From: Prosapia bicincta
Taxonomy: Eukaryota; Arthropoda; Insecta; Hemiptera; Cercopidae
Length of the DNA stretch: 64,000 bases
Direction of reading: 5' to 3'
NCBI GenBank assembly: GCA_036971475.1
Contig: JBAIZL010000028.1
Location: 1,047,501-1,111,500, forward strand
Shown here: in pieces, positions 24,810-37,075 of the stretch
Layout: the number at the start of each line of letters is the position of its first letter
Numbering within the stretch: the stretch's first letter is position 1
The notes under the pieces: model-generated
The model's input: the letters and a program-made list of their open reading frames with translations, nothing else
Database searches by the model: none
Told to the model about the DNA's origin: nothing
Position numbers and translations under genes: made by a program

Positions 24810-25075
24810 TTATTTGGAAAACAGATATGAATGAATACATAAATGATAATCGTGACCCTCCTAAAATAAGAGTTTTGGTGAAATTACACCAAAATGATAA
24901 ACCAATTATTCTTCGGTTAGTTTTATGGGATCCATATTTTAAAAGTTTAAAAGTTATTATAAAAGATAAGATTTGTTTAGGAAATGATTATACAAAAACA
25001 AGATTCTTACGATCTAATTGAAAATTTTAAATATATTTATATTATTAATAATTTTAAAATGACATTTTTTACACA
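24810..25075 (+). pseudogene. Penelope-like element reverse transcriptase remnant
   Basis: The frame at 24827-25018 contains PPKIRVLVKLHQNDKPI, which resembles the RT finger motif of Penelope-like elements (family pattern P-x-I-Y-G-L-P-K-I-H-K followed by PIRPIV). It is followed at family-like spacing by LGNDYTKTRF. After a frame change near 25008 the next frame reads YDLIENFKYI and INNFKMTFF, as expected for the segment leading to RT motif A. Family residues (YGLP, RP) are lost and the catalytic YxDD region is absent. The call rests on motif order over only about 85 codons, so a LINE origin is not fully excluded. Confidence 0.5.
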
Positions 25076-26353
<1,278 letters not shown>

Positions 26354-26792
26354 GATGTACGTTTAGAGGGCTCTTTGATACTACTTTCTAATTGTTAGCT
26401 ACTTTGTCCTTTGGAAGGCGCTGTAAGTTTTTAACCTCAACTCCGGTTACGCCAAGAGTGTCTGGTCAAGGAATAGATAAGGCAAGATCGGGGGTGGGAT
26501 GTACGTTTACAGAGGGCTCTTTGATACTACTTTCTAATTGTTAGCTACTTTGTCCTTTGGAAGGCGCTGTAAGTTTTTAACCTCAACTCCGGTTACGCCA
26601 AGAGTGTCTGGTCAAGGAATAGATAAGGCAAGATCGGGGGTGGGATGTACGTTTACAGAGGGCTCTTTGATACTACTTTCTAATTGTTAGCTACATTGTC
26701 CTTTGGAAGGCGCTGTAAGTTTTTAACCTCAACTCCGGTTACGCCAAGAGTGTCTGGTCAAGGAATAGATAAGACAAGATCGGGGGTGGGAT
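26354..26792. repeat. 146-bp tandem repeat, 3 copies
   Basis: Three head-to-tail units beginning GATGTACGTTTACAGAGGGC and ending GATCGGGGGTGGG. Unit starts are near 26354, 26498 and 26644. The first unit lacks 2 bp (GTTTAGAGGG); the third has single changes (ACATTG, AAGACAAG). Very high identity implies recent duplication. Confidence 0.95.
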
Positions 26793-26970
26793 TTTAACGC
26801 AACTAAGTCTTAGTAACATTACCATTGGGATGTACTACTACGATTTGTTTCATTCATTCACAGCCGTGGGTACCTCTTTCCATCAGGTATGATGAGCGCT
26901 ACATGCAGGTTTACCTAGTAATTCCCTTTCTCCCTCTAGGTGTAAAAGTAGATTGTTCCAAAGAATAGAT

Positions 26971-28729
26971 TGCCTTAGCCATGGTGCTTTGGCAGACCGA
27001 GCGGAACAAGAGCTTTACTAAATCCTGGGGTTTTATCTAGAACGCCTTAGCCATCCGGTGTGCTTTCGCATACTGAGCGGAACAAGAGCTTTACTAGATC
27101 CTGGGGTTTTGCCTAGAATGCCTTTGTCATCCAGTGTGCTTTGGCAGACCGAGCGGAACAAGAGCTTTACTTGAACCTGGGGGGTTTTGCCTAGAATGCC
27201 TTAGCCATCCGATGTGCTTTGGCAGACCGAGCGGAACAAGAGCTTTACTTGAACCTGGGGGGTTTTACCTAGAATGCCTTAGCCATCCAGTGTGCTTTGG
27301 CAGACCGAGCGGAACAAGAGCTTTACTTGAACCTGGGGGGTTTTGCCTAGAATGCCTTAGCCATCCAGTGTGCTTTGGCAGACCGAGCGGAACAAGAGCT
27401 TTACTTGAACCTGGGGGGTTTTGCCTAGAATGCCTTAGCCATCCAGTGTGCTTTGGCAGACCGAGCGGAACAAGAGCTTTACTTGAACCTGAGGGGGTTT
27501 GCCTAGAATGCCTTAGCCATCCGATGTGCTTTGGCAGACCGAGCGGAACAAGAGATTTACTAGATCCTGGGGTTTTACCTAGAATGCCTTTGTCATCCAG
27601 TGTGCTTTGGCAGACCGAGCGGAAGAAGAGCTTTACTAGATCCTGGGGTTTTACCTAGAATGCCTTTGCCATCCGGTGTGCTTTGGCAGAGCGAGCGGAA
27701 CAAGAGCTTTACTAGATCCTGGGGGTTTTACCTAGAATGCCTTAGCCATCCGGTGTGCTTTGGCAGACCGAGCGGAACAAGAGCTTTACTAGATCCTGGG
27801 GTTTTGCCTAGAATGCCTTAGCCATCCAGTGTGCTTTGGCAGACCGAGCGGAACAAGAGCTTTACTAGATCCTGGGGGTTTTACCTAGAATGCCTTAGCC
27901 ATCCAGTGTGCTTTGGCAGACCGAGCGGAACAAGAGCTTTACTAGATCCTGGGGTTTTGCCTAGAATGCCTTAGCCATCCAGTGTGCTTTGGCAGACCGA
28001 GCGGAACAAGAGCTTTACTAGATCCTGGGGGTTTTACCTAGAATGCCTTAGCCATCCAGTGTGCTTTGGCAGACCGAGCGGAACAAGAGCTTTACTAGAT
28101 CCTGGGGTTTTGCCTAGAATGCCTTAGCCATCCAGTGTGCTTTGGCAGACCGAGCGGAACAAGAGCTTTACTAGATCCTGGGGGTTTTACCTAGAATGCC
28201 TTAGCCATCCGATGTGCTTTGGCGGATCGATCGGAACAAGAGCTTTACTAGATCCTGGGGTTTTGCCTAGAATACCTTAGCCATCCGACGTGCTTTGGCG
28301 GATCGATCGGAACAAGAGCTTTACTAGATCCTGGGGTTTTACCTAGAATGCCTTAGCCATCCGACGTGCTTTGGCAGACCGAGCGGAACAAGAGCTTTAC
28401 TAGATCCTGGGGTTTTGCCTAGAATACCTTAGCCATCCGACGTGCTTTGGCGGATCGATCGGAACAAGAGCTTTACTAGATCCTGGGGGTTTTGCCTAGA
28501 ATGCCTTAGCCATCCGACGTGCTTTGGCGGATCGATCGGAACAAGAGCTTTACTAGATCCTGGGGTTTTACCTAGAATACCTTAGCCATCCGACGTGCTT
28601 TGGCAGACCGAGCGGAACAAGAGCTTTACTAGATCCTGGGGTTTTGCCTAGAATACCTTAGCCATCCGACGTGCTTTGGCAGACCGAGCGGAACAAGAGC
28701 TTTACTAGATCCTGGGGTTTTGCCTAGAA
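26971..28729. repeat. 76-78-bp minisatellite array, ~23 units
   Basis: Units contain GTGCTTTGGCAGACCGAGCG, AACAAGAGCTTTACT and CTGGGG with a variable number of G before TTTT(A/G)CCTAGAATGCC. Length differs (76-78 bp) because the G run varies from four to six. The units at about 27130-27500 are 78 bp and carry TTGAACCTG, which keeps a 26-residue frame open (MCFGRPSGTRALLEPGGF). Elsewhere the frame shifts from unit to unit. Four units near 28221, 28299, 28449 and 28526 carry a three-base variant creating the palindrome GATCGATC. An alternating TTTTGCC/TTTTACC pattern between 27700 and 28200 suggests a two-unit higher-order repeat. Confidence 0.96.
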
Positions 28730-29411
28730 AGACTACACATCTGCAGAGTTTTTAAATAATCATCTAGAGGCGGCTTTGAGAGATCTTCTAAAAAAAGGTG
28801 TTTACATAGGCCGTAGCTTGTTCCATTCCCGCGAATAGTGTATGCAAATCCCATAAATGTATCGACCATGGCCACATTGACAAGAATCGCTATTCTATCA
28901 AATGTTTCAGCCCCCGCAATGTATGTAACTTACTATCTCGGTGAAAAAATAAAGACTCTTCATAAGGGAAATAAAAATGTTTATAGAAATAAAAATGAAA
29001 ATTCCCAATCTTCAAAACAAAAAATCCCTAAACATTCTTCAATAGGTAAACATTTTTGTACGGTAATTCCTGTTGCTCAGTGGAGCAAGGCAGCATTGGG
29101 AAGATAAATGACAGTCCCTTTTGATTTTTTCTCGTTTATTTTAGAACCGTCTTGTTATATAACCGTTAAAAAAAATAGAGTTCTAATTTATTTTGCAAAC
29201 TCTATTAAGCACATGCATGTATAGTATATTAATTAATATTAAATTTAAACAATGTATATTATTAATTCAATTATTGTTGAAACAGTAACTTTCAATACTT
29301 CACGGCTAATGGACGTTACACTAAATACATATAAGGGGGCTGTTTGTGACTGTCACGGAACCGAAGTGAAGCAATTCATAATTGTATTGACCTACTCAGT
29401 AGCCTACACCT
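28730..29411. other. AT-rich spacer
   Basis: No recognisable gene. The 89-codon ORF at 28838-29107 has no family resemblance or supporting signals. Confidence 0.5.
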
Positions 29412-29990
29412 AACTTCACAATTATAGGCTACAGTTTACAGACATTTTCATCAGTTAAAACGAGAATTCACAATTATAGGCTACAGTTTACAGACATTTT
29501 CCTCAGTTTAAACGTTTATTCACAATTATAGGCTATACTTTACACACATTTTTCTCAGTTAAAACGTTTATTCACAATTATAGGTTACACTTTACTGACA
29601 TTTTCCTCAGTTATTACGTTTATTCACAATTATAGGCTACACTTTACTGACATTTTCCTCAGTTAAAACCTTTATTCACAATTATAGGCTACACTTTACT
29701 GACATTTTCCTCAGTTATTACGTTTATTCATAATTATAGGCTACACTTTACTGACATTTTCCTCAGTTAAAACCTTTATTCACAATTATAGGCTACACTT
29801 TACAAACATTTTCCTCAGTTAAAACGTTTATTCATAATTATAGGCTACACTTTACTGACATTTTCCTCAGTTAAAACTTTTATTCACAATTATAGGCTAC
29901 ACTTTACAAACATTTTCCTCAGTTAAAACGTTTATTCATAATTATAGGCTACACTTTACAGACATTTTTCTCAGTTAAAACGTTTATAAC
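29412..29990. repeat. 52-bp minisatellite array, ~11 units
   Basis: Units start CACAATTATAGGCTACACTT, then ACTGACATTTTCCTCAGTTA, then an AAACGTTTATT tail. Starts at 29417, 29469 and 29521 give the 52-bp period. Variants (AACG/ACCT, CTGAC/CAAAC, CACAA/CATAA) alternate from unit to unit between 29590 and 29900, suggesting two- to three-unit higher-order copying. Confidence 0.95.
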
Positions 29991-31002
29991 TACTTTTACG
30001 AGTTCTAATAAATAAAGTTTTGTATAGCATATTTGATGCAACAGGTGTCATAATAGACTCACCTAGTCTATCTTTTCTTATATGATCTTTTTGATCACGT
30101 GATTAATTTTTCCAAAGTTCCAGCACTTCCGAAATACTTGGATAAGGCAGAGGCTTTACCTTATATCCAGAATTATATTTTACTTTATCTCCTAGACGTT
30201 CCATTCTGTAATGTTTTATCACCTTCAAACTAAAAAGGACTGAAGGAAAAGAAAAAACGAACTAAGTCTCTCTTGGTAAAAATTAATAGGTATCGTTGTA
30301 TATTTAGCAATTAGTTGAGCTTTGAATTTTAAATTGTTGTAATAAATGAATACTTTTAAAACGTTATAAACCATTTATAATCTTCATTTATTTAAATTTT
30401 ATACTAGATTTCTAATCATGTATATACTGAAGAACAAAAACCTACATGGAAGATAAAAGATTATTTAAAATTTATTTTGTATTTGAAATATATTTTGAAA
30501 TTAAACAAGTAATATAAAAATATTTTTAAAGTAAATTCCTGCTTAAGTTAAAACAATTACTATAGTTATTTTTTTAAAAATTACAATTAATATAAACATG
30601 TAGGTTATATACAGAACAACAATATTAAGAGGTAAAATAGAAAGCGAATTCCCTTGCAATCTTCCATTTCTTCTTCTATGTATGGTGTTTGATTATTTTT
30701 TCTATTTGTTACTCTGTATTTAGACGCTTTTTTCGTCACTTGCATTGAGTTGTAGTTTCTTTTAGCTTTCCTTCCGCATTGCGCGTTTGTGAAGCAGCTT
30801 CGATACGGATAATCCAGTTTGTTTATTAATTTTATTCTTTTCATTCATTGTTGATCTTAGAGCATTATTTATGATATTGTGTGCTAGCCATTGCTAACAA
30901 TTTAAGCTTGTACAAAGGAGGTTTCAACGAGAATCAGATGGTGCAAAAAGAAAAATTCATAAGCTTATACATCTTTAAGAATTTAATTTCTGGCAATGGG
31001 AA
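29991..31002. other. AT-rich spacer
   Basis: Single-copy AT-rich sequence. The minus-strand ORF at 30605-30844 has no recognisable domain. Confidence 0.5.
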
Positions 31003-31073
31003 AGTTGGATCGGTACCAAGAGCTCCTGACCTTGAAAATGAGGATACACAGTTCGAATCCTACCTAGACAACT
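31003..31073 (+). ncRNA. Degenerate tRNA-like sequence
   Basis: A perfect B-box core GTTCGAATCC (31051-31060) lies in a 71-nt span whose ends can pair (AGTTG...CAACT). The middle has a partial anticodon-like arm (TCCTGAC / ATGAGGA around CTTGAAA). The T-stem and D-stem do not pair, so this is a tRNA-derived relic or SINE head, not a working tRNA. Confidence 0.3.
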
Positions 31074-31155
31074 AAGTTTTTATAATTTGTTATTGAAAAA
31101 ATATTTGAAGAAACTGTAATAACATCAACTGTCATCCTCTACAGGTTGAAAGAAA

Positions 31156-31205
31156 CCATTTCCATTTGATTGGATGAATAGAAACGTATTTTATTAACGA
31201 CTGAA
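31156..31205 (+). repeat. Dispersed ~95-bp repeat, copy 3 (left part), seed of the 45-bp array
   Basis: TCCATTTGATTGGATGAATA, then GAAACGTATTTTATTAACG and ACTGAAA lead directly into the first 45-bp unit. The same order of blocks is found in the single-unit copies at 1943-2030 (-), 11250-11346 (+) and 45023-45118 (-). The array therefore lies inside a copy of the dispersed element. Confidence 0.75.
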
Positions 31206-31755
31206 AATTTGTACAAGATATATATGAGGAGAGTGTGAGCTAATAGAAGGAATTTGTACAAGATATATATGAGGAGAGTGTGAGCTAATAGAAGGAATTT
31301 GTACAAGATATATATGAGGAGAGTGTGAGCTAATAGAAGGAATTTGTACAAGATATATATGAGGAGAGTGTGAGCTAATAGAAGGAATTTGTACATGATA
31401 TATATGAGGAGAGTGTGAGCTAATAGAAGGAATTTGTACAAGATATATATGAGGAGAGTGTGAGCTAATAGAAGGAATTTGTACAAGATATATATGAGGA
31501 GAGTGTGAGCTAATAGAAGGAATTTGTACAAGATATATATGAGGAGAGTGTGAGCTAATAGAAGGAATTTGTACAAGATATATATGAGGAGAGTGTGAGC
31601 TAATAGAAGGAATTTGTACAAGATATATATGAGGAGAGTGTGAGCTAATAGAAGGAATTTGTACAAGATATATATGAGGAGAGTGTGAGCTAATAGAAGG
31701 AATTTGTACGAGATATATATGAGGAGAGTGTGAGCTAATAGAAGGAATTTGTACA

Positions 31756-31800
<45 letters not shown>

Positions 31801-32012
31801 GAGAGTGTGAGCTAATAGAAGGAATTTGTACAAGATATATATGAGGAGAGTGTGAGCTAATAGAAGGAATTTGTACAAGATATATATGAGGAGAGTGTGA
31901 GCTAATAGAAGGAATTTGTACAAGATATATATGAGGAGAGTGTGAGCTAATAGAAGGAATTTGTACAAGATATATATGAGGAGAGTGTGAGCTAATAGAA
32001 GGAATTTGTACA

Positions 32013-32059
<47 letters not shown>

Positions 32060-32226
32060 GAGAGTGTGAGCTAATAGAAGGAATTTGTACAAGATATATA
32101 TGAGGAGAGTGTGAGCTAATAGAAGAAATTTGTACAAGATATATATGAGGAGAGTGTGAGCTAATAGAAGGAATTTGTACAAGATATATATGAGGAGAGT
32201 GTGAGCTAATAGAAGGAATTTGTACA

Positions 32227-32271
<45 letters not shown>

Positions 32272-32393
32272 GAGAGTGTGAGCTAATAGAAGGAATTTGT
32301 ACAAGATATATATGAGGAGAGTGTGAGCTAATAGAAGGAATTTGTACAAGATATATATGAGGAGAGTGTGAGCTAATAGAAGGAATTTGTACA

Positions 32394-32444
<51 letters not shown>

Positions 32445-32971
32445 GAGAGTGTGAGGTAATAGAAGGAATTTGTACAAGATATATATGAGGAGAGTGTGAG
32501 CTAATAGAAGGAATTTGTACAAGATATATATGAGGAGAGTGTGAGCTAATAGAAGGAATTTGTACAAGATATATATGAGGAGAGTGTGAGCTAATAGAAG
32601 GAATTTGTACAAGATATATATGAGGAGAGTGTGAGCTAATAGAAGGAATTTGTACAAGATATATATGAGGAGAGTGTGAGCTAATAGAAGGAATTTGTAC
32701 AAGATATATATGAGGAGAGTGTGAGCTAATAGAAGGAATTTGTACAAGATATATATGAGGAGAGTGTGAGCTAATAGAAGGAATTTGTACAAGATATATA
32801 TGAGGAGAGTGTGAGCTAATAGAAGGAATTTGTACAAGATATATATGAGGAGAGTGTGAGCTAATAGAAGGAATTTGTACAAGATATATATGAGGAGAGT
32901 GTGAGCTAATAGAAGGAATTTTTACAAGATATATATGAGGAGAGTGTGAGCTAATAGAAGGAATTTGTACA

Positions 32972-33048
<77 letters not shown>

Positions 33049-33395
33049 GAGAGTGTGAGCTAATAGAAGGAATTTGTACAAGATATATATGAGGAGAGTG
33101 TGAGCTAATAGAAGGAATTTGTACAAGATATATATGAGGAGAGTGTGAGCTAATAGAAGGAATTTGTACAAGATATATATGAGGAGAGTGTGAGCTAATA
33201 GAAGGAATTTGTACAAGATATATATGAGGAGAGTGTGAGCTAATAGAAGGAATTTGTACAAGATATATATGAGGAGAGTGTGAGCTAATAGAAGGAATTT
33301 GTACAAGATATATATGAGGAGAGTGTGAGCTAATAGAAGGAATTTGTACAAGATATATATGAGGAGAGTGTGAGCTAATAGAAGGAATTTGTACA

Positions 33396-33460
<65 letters not shown>

Positions 33461-33627
33461 GAGAGTGTGAGCTAATAGAAGGAATTTGTACAAGATATAT
33501 ATGAGGAGAGTTTGAGCTAATAGAAGAAATTTGTACAAGATATATATGAGGAGAGTGTGAGCTAATAGAAGGAATTTGTACAAGATATATATGAGGAGAG
33601 TGTGAGCTAATAGAAGGAATTTGTACA

Positions 33628-33686
<59 letters not shown>

Positions 33687-33808
33687 GAGAGTGTGAGCTA
33701 ATAGAAGGAATTTGTACAAGATATATATGAGGAGAGTGTGAGCTAATAGAAGGAATTTGTACAAGATATATATGAGGAGAGTGTGAGCTAATAGAAGGAA
33801 TTTGTACA

Positions 33809-33863
<55 letters not shown>

Positions 33864-34389
33864 GAGAGTGTGAGCTAATAGAAGGAATTTGTACAAGATA
33901 TATATGAGGAGAGTGTGAGCTAATAGAAGGAATTTGTACAAGATATATATGAGGAGAGTGTGAGCTAATAGAAGGAATTTGTACAAGATATATATGAGGA
34001 GAGTGTGAGCTAATAGAAGGAATTTGTACAAGATATATATGAGGAGAGTGTGAGCTAATAGAAGGAATTTGTACAAGATATATATGAGGAGAGTGTGAGC
34101 TAATAGAAGGAATTTGTACAAGATATATATGAGGAGAGTGTGAGCTAATAGAAGGAATTGTACAAGATATATATGAGGAGAGTGTGAGCTAATAGAAGGA
34201 ATTTGTACAAGATATATATGAGGAGAGTGTGAGCTAATAGAAGGAATTTGTACAAGATATATATGAGGAGAGTGTGAGCTAATAGAAGGAATTTGTACAA
34301 GATATATATGAGGAGAGTGTGAGCTAATAGAAGGAATTTGTACAAGATATATATGAGGAGAGTGTGAGCTAATAGAAGGAATTTGTACA

Positions 34390-34430
<41 letters not shown>

Positions 34431-35094
34431 GAGAGTGTGAGCTAATAGAAGGAATTTGTACAAGATATATATGAGGAGAGTGTGAGCTAATAGAGGGAAT
34501 TTGTACAAGATATATATGAGGAGAGTGTGAGCTAATAGAAGGAATTTTTACAAGATATATATGAGGAGAGTGTGAGCTAATAGAAGGAATTTGTACAAGA
34601 TATATATGAGGAGAGTGTGAGCTAATTGAAGGAATTTGTACAAGATATATATGAGGAGAGTGTGAGCTAATAGAAGGAATTTGTACAAGATATATATGAG
34701 GAGAGTGTGAGCTAATAGAAGGAATTTGTACAAGATATATATGAGGAGAGTGTGAGCTAATAGAAGGAATTTGTACAAGATATATATGAGGAGAGTGTGA
34801 GCTAATAGAAGGAATTTGTACAAGATATATATGAGGAGAGTGTGAGCTAATAGAAGGAATTTGTACAAGATATATATGAGGAGAGTGTGAGCTAATAGAA
34901 GGAATTTGTACAAGATATATATGACGAGAGTGTGAGCTAATAGAAGGAATTTGTACAAGATATATATATGAGGAGAGTGTGAGCTAATAGAAGGAATTTG
35001 TACAAGATATATATGAGGAGAGTGTGAGCTAATAGAAGGAATTTGTACAAGATATATATGAGGAGAGTGTGAGCTAATAGAAGGAATTTGTACA

Positions 35095-35167
<73 letters not shown>

Positions 35168-35600
35168 GAGAGTGTGAGCTAATAGAAGGAATGTGTACAA
35201 GATATATATGAGGAGAGTGTGAGCTAATAGAAGGAATTTGTACAAGATATATATGAGGAGAGTGTGAGCTAATAGAAGGAATTTGTACAAGATATATATG
35301 AGGAGAGTGTGAGCTAATAGAAGGAATTTGTACAAGATATATATGAGGAGAGTGTGAGCTAATAGAAGGAATTTGTACAAGATATATATGAGGAGAGTGT
35401 GAGCTAATAGAAGGAATTTGTACAAGATATATATGAGGAGAGTGTGAGCTAATAGAAGGAATTTGTACAAGATATATATGAGGAGAGTGTGAGCTAATAG
35501 AAGGAATTTGTACAAGATATATATGAGGAGAGTGTGAGCTAATAGAAGGAATTTGTACAAGATATATATGAGGAGAGTGTGAGCTAATAGAAGGAATTTA
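31206..35600. repeat. 45-bp minisatellite array with ten nested (TA)n expansions
   Basis: The unit contains AATTTGTACAAGATATATAT, then GAGGAGAGTGTGAGCTAATA and GAAGG (45 bp). Most units carry only eight bases of AT alternation, but ten units have it expanded: 31758-31797, 32015-32056, 32229-32268, 32396-32441, 32974-33045, 33398-33457, 33630-33683, 33811-33860, 34392-34427 and 35097-35163. Non-expanded units are nearly invariant. The 15-codon unit keeps minus-strand frames open for up to 396 codons (LYKFLLLAHTLLIYI), and the TA tracts merely switch frame, so these are not genes. The last unit runs into single-copy DNA at GAAGGAATTTA. Confidence 0.98.
32974..33045. repeat. Longest nested (TA)n tract
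   Basis: About 72 bp of uninterrupted TA inside one 45-bp unit, compared with 8 bp in ordinary units. It is the largest of the ten expansions in this array. Confidence 0.95.
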
Positions 35601-36940
35601 ATGTTCTTAGCAGACATTTTGTCTGTTAGCGTTACAATGAACATAGCCCGATATATTTACACTAATACTGCTTAAAAATGTATATTGCCAACAATAATAG
35701 TTATGTAAGCCATTTTGTTATTGGTATATTTATTTGTTGTGTTCAATATTGAATTAGTAAAATGCTAAATCGTTATTAAAAGAAATCAATACGGTTATTA
35801 AGATGATGTGTAACTAAAAACCAATTCGGGTCTAATCAGTATCAAACTGAATGTTGCACAGAATCAACCAAATTAATCGCTTCTACAATATAATTCAGCT
35901 TTATTTATATTTAAAAAACTATTGTGCGAAACATATGCAGTTTGTGATCTAGTTCCATTGAGCGTGGTGTAATCTGAAAGCACGATGTATGTGAGCGGCA
36001 ATCAATCTGTGGTTTAACAAAGAACATTTCTTGCTGTCAATCACGGAGGCGTCTGGTGACCTGCTGTGTCAACAATCTACCATCGCTCTACCTTCAGCAG
36101 CCAACAACTACAATATATCACTCTAATGCAATAAAACAGTAAGTTATTTTACGACGACAAAATTTTTTTTTAAATTTTGAAGTAACCCAAATTTGGAAGC
36201 GAATGGGTAATGGCGTTCAGCTTTCGCATTTTCAATCAGGCATTGTAGACAAGTGTAATAAAATTTGAAATTTATTTTGGGAATATTCGTAAAAACAATA
36301 CCGAATCAAAGATTCATATTAAGTTGGATAACTATATTAGGAATAAGCTAGACATGATACTTCTTCATTGATAATGTTAAGTGTAGCTGTCAATGGGATT
36401 TTAAACTCTGTTAAGTGGTTCTACCAGTAGGCATCGGTTCTCTGGCTACTAATAGATTACCAAATTTGACAAGGGTTGGTGCCAGGGAACTTCTACTATT
36501 TATAAAACGTTATTTAGTTCTATACTTTTTGTTACTGATTTTCAAAATGTTGAATAAGTGTAATTTTGGTTCTTTGGATGTTTTTTGGCCATAATACTAT
36601 ATGCAGTTGGTTCATGAACGATCTTGTTTATCCTAGTATCTCTTTTGTTTCAGTTTTATTCAGACATTGGTATACATAATATTAACTGAACTTCCTTCTT
36701 TTTTTGTGATTCCTGTCCTCTCTTTCTTCCTTTACTCTTACCTTTCTTCATCTAGCGGATGTCCTCTTCGTCTTATGTATTCTACTCGATCATTTGTTTA
36801 GCTTGCGAGTGCTAAACCCTCATGAGAGATTTCTTATTGGAACTCTCTTTCCTGGGCATATTTTCCTTTTGCTTTGTTAAGACATTTCCCAGAAATAGTA
36901 AATAACATCCTTGTAGCCTAATAAGCCTTTAGGCGGAGCG

Positions 36941-36972
<32 letters not shown>

Positions 36973-37040
36973 GAGATAATAATATAATTCTATTATTACA
37001 GTAATGTTTTTCGTTCGTATAGAAAGTTTTTAGTAAGTTT
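35601..37040. other. AT-rich spacer
   Basis: No gene supported. A (TA)n tract lies at 36944-36971. A GC-richer stretch at about 36000-36130 ends in a donor-like ACA/GTAAGT near 36139, but no open frame or family is evident. Confidence 0.45.
36944..36971. repeat. (TA)n microsatellite
   Basis: About 28 bp of TA dinucleotides. Confidence 0.93.
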
Positions 37041-37068
37041 GCAATAAATCGTTTCGGACTCATCAACT
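37041..37068 (-). other. Hammerhead-like / Penelope-type terminal motif
   Basis: On the minus strand the sequence reads TTGATGAGTCCGAAACG followed by ATTTATTGC. This differs from the hammerhead core CTGATGAG..CGAAAC by one base, with stem II reduced to almost nothing. It ends 8 bp before the first unit of the 46-bp array. With so short a stem II, catalytic activity is doubtful. Confidence 0.4.
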
Positions 37069-37075
37069 TTCCATT

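Noticed and set aside
31139..35644. Long minus-strand ORFs (up to 396 codons) with a 15-residue hydrophobic repeat
   Set aside because: They are the translation of a 45-bp tandem unit whose length is a multiple of three. TA tracts only switch frames, all three patterns recur, and no non-repeat domain is attached.
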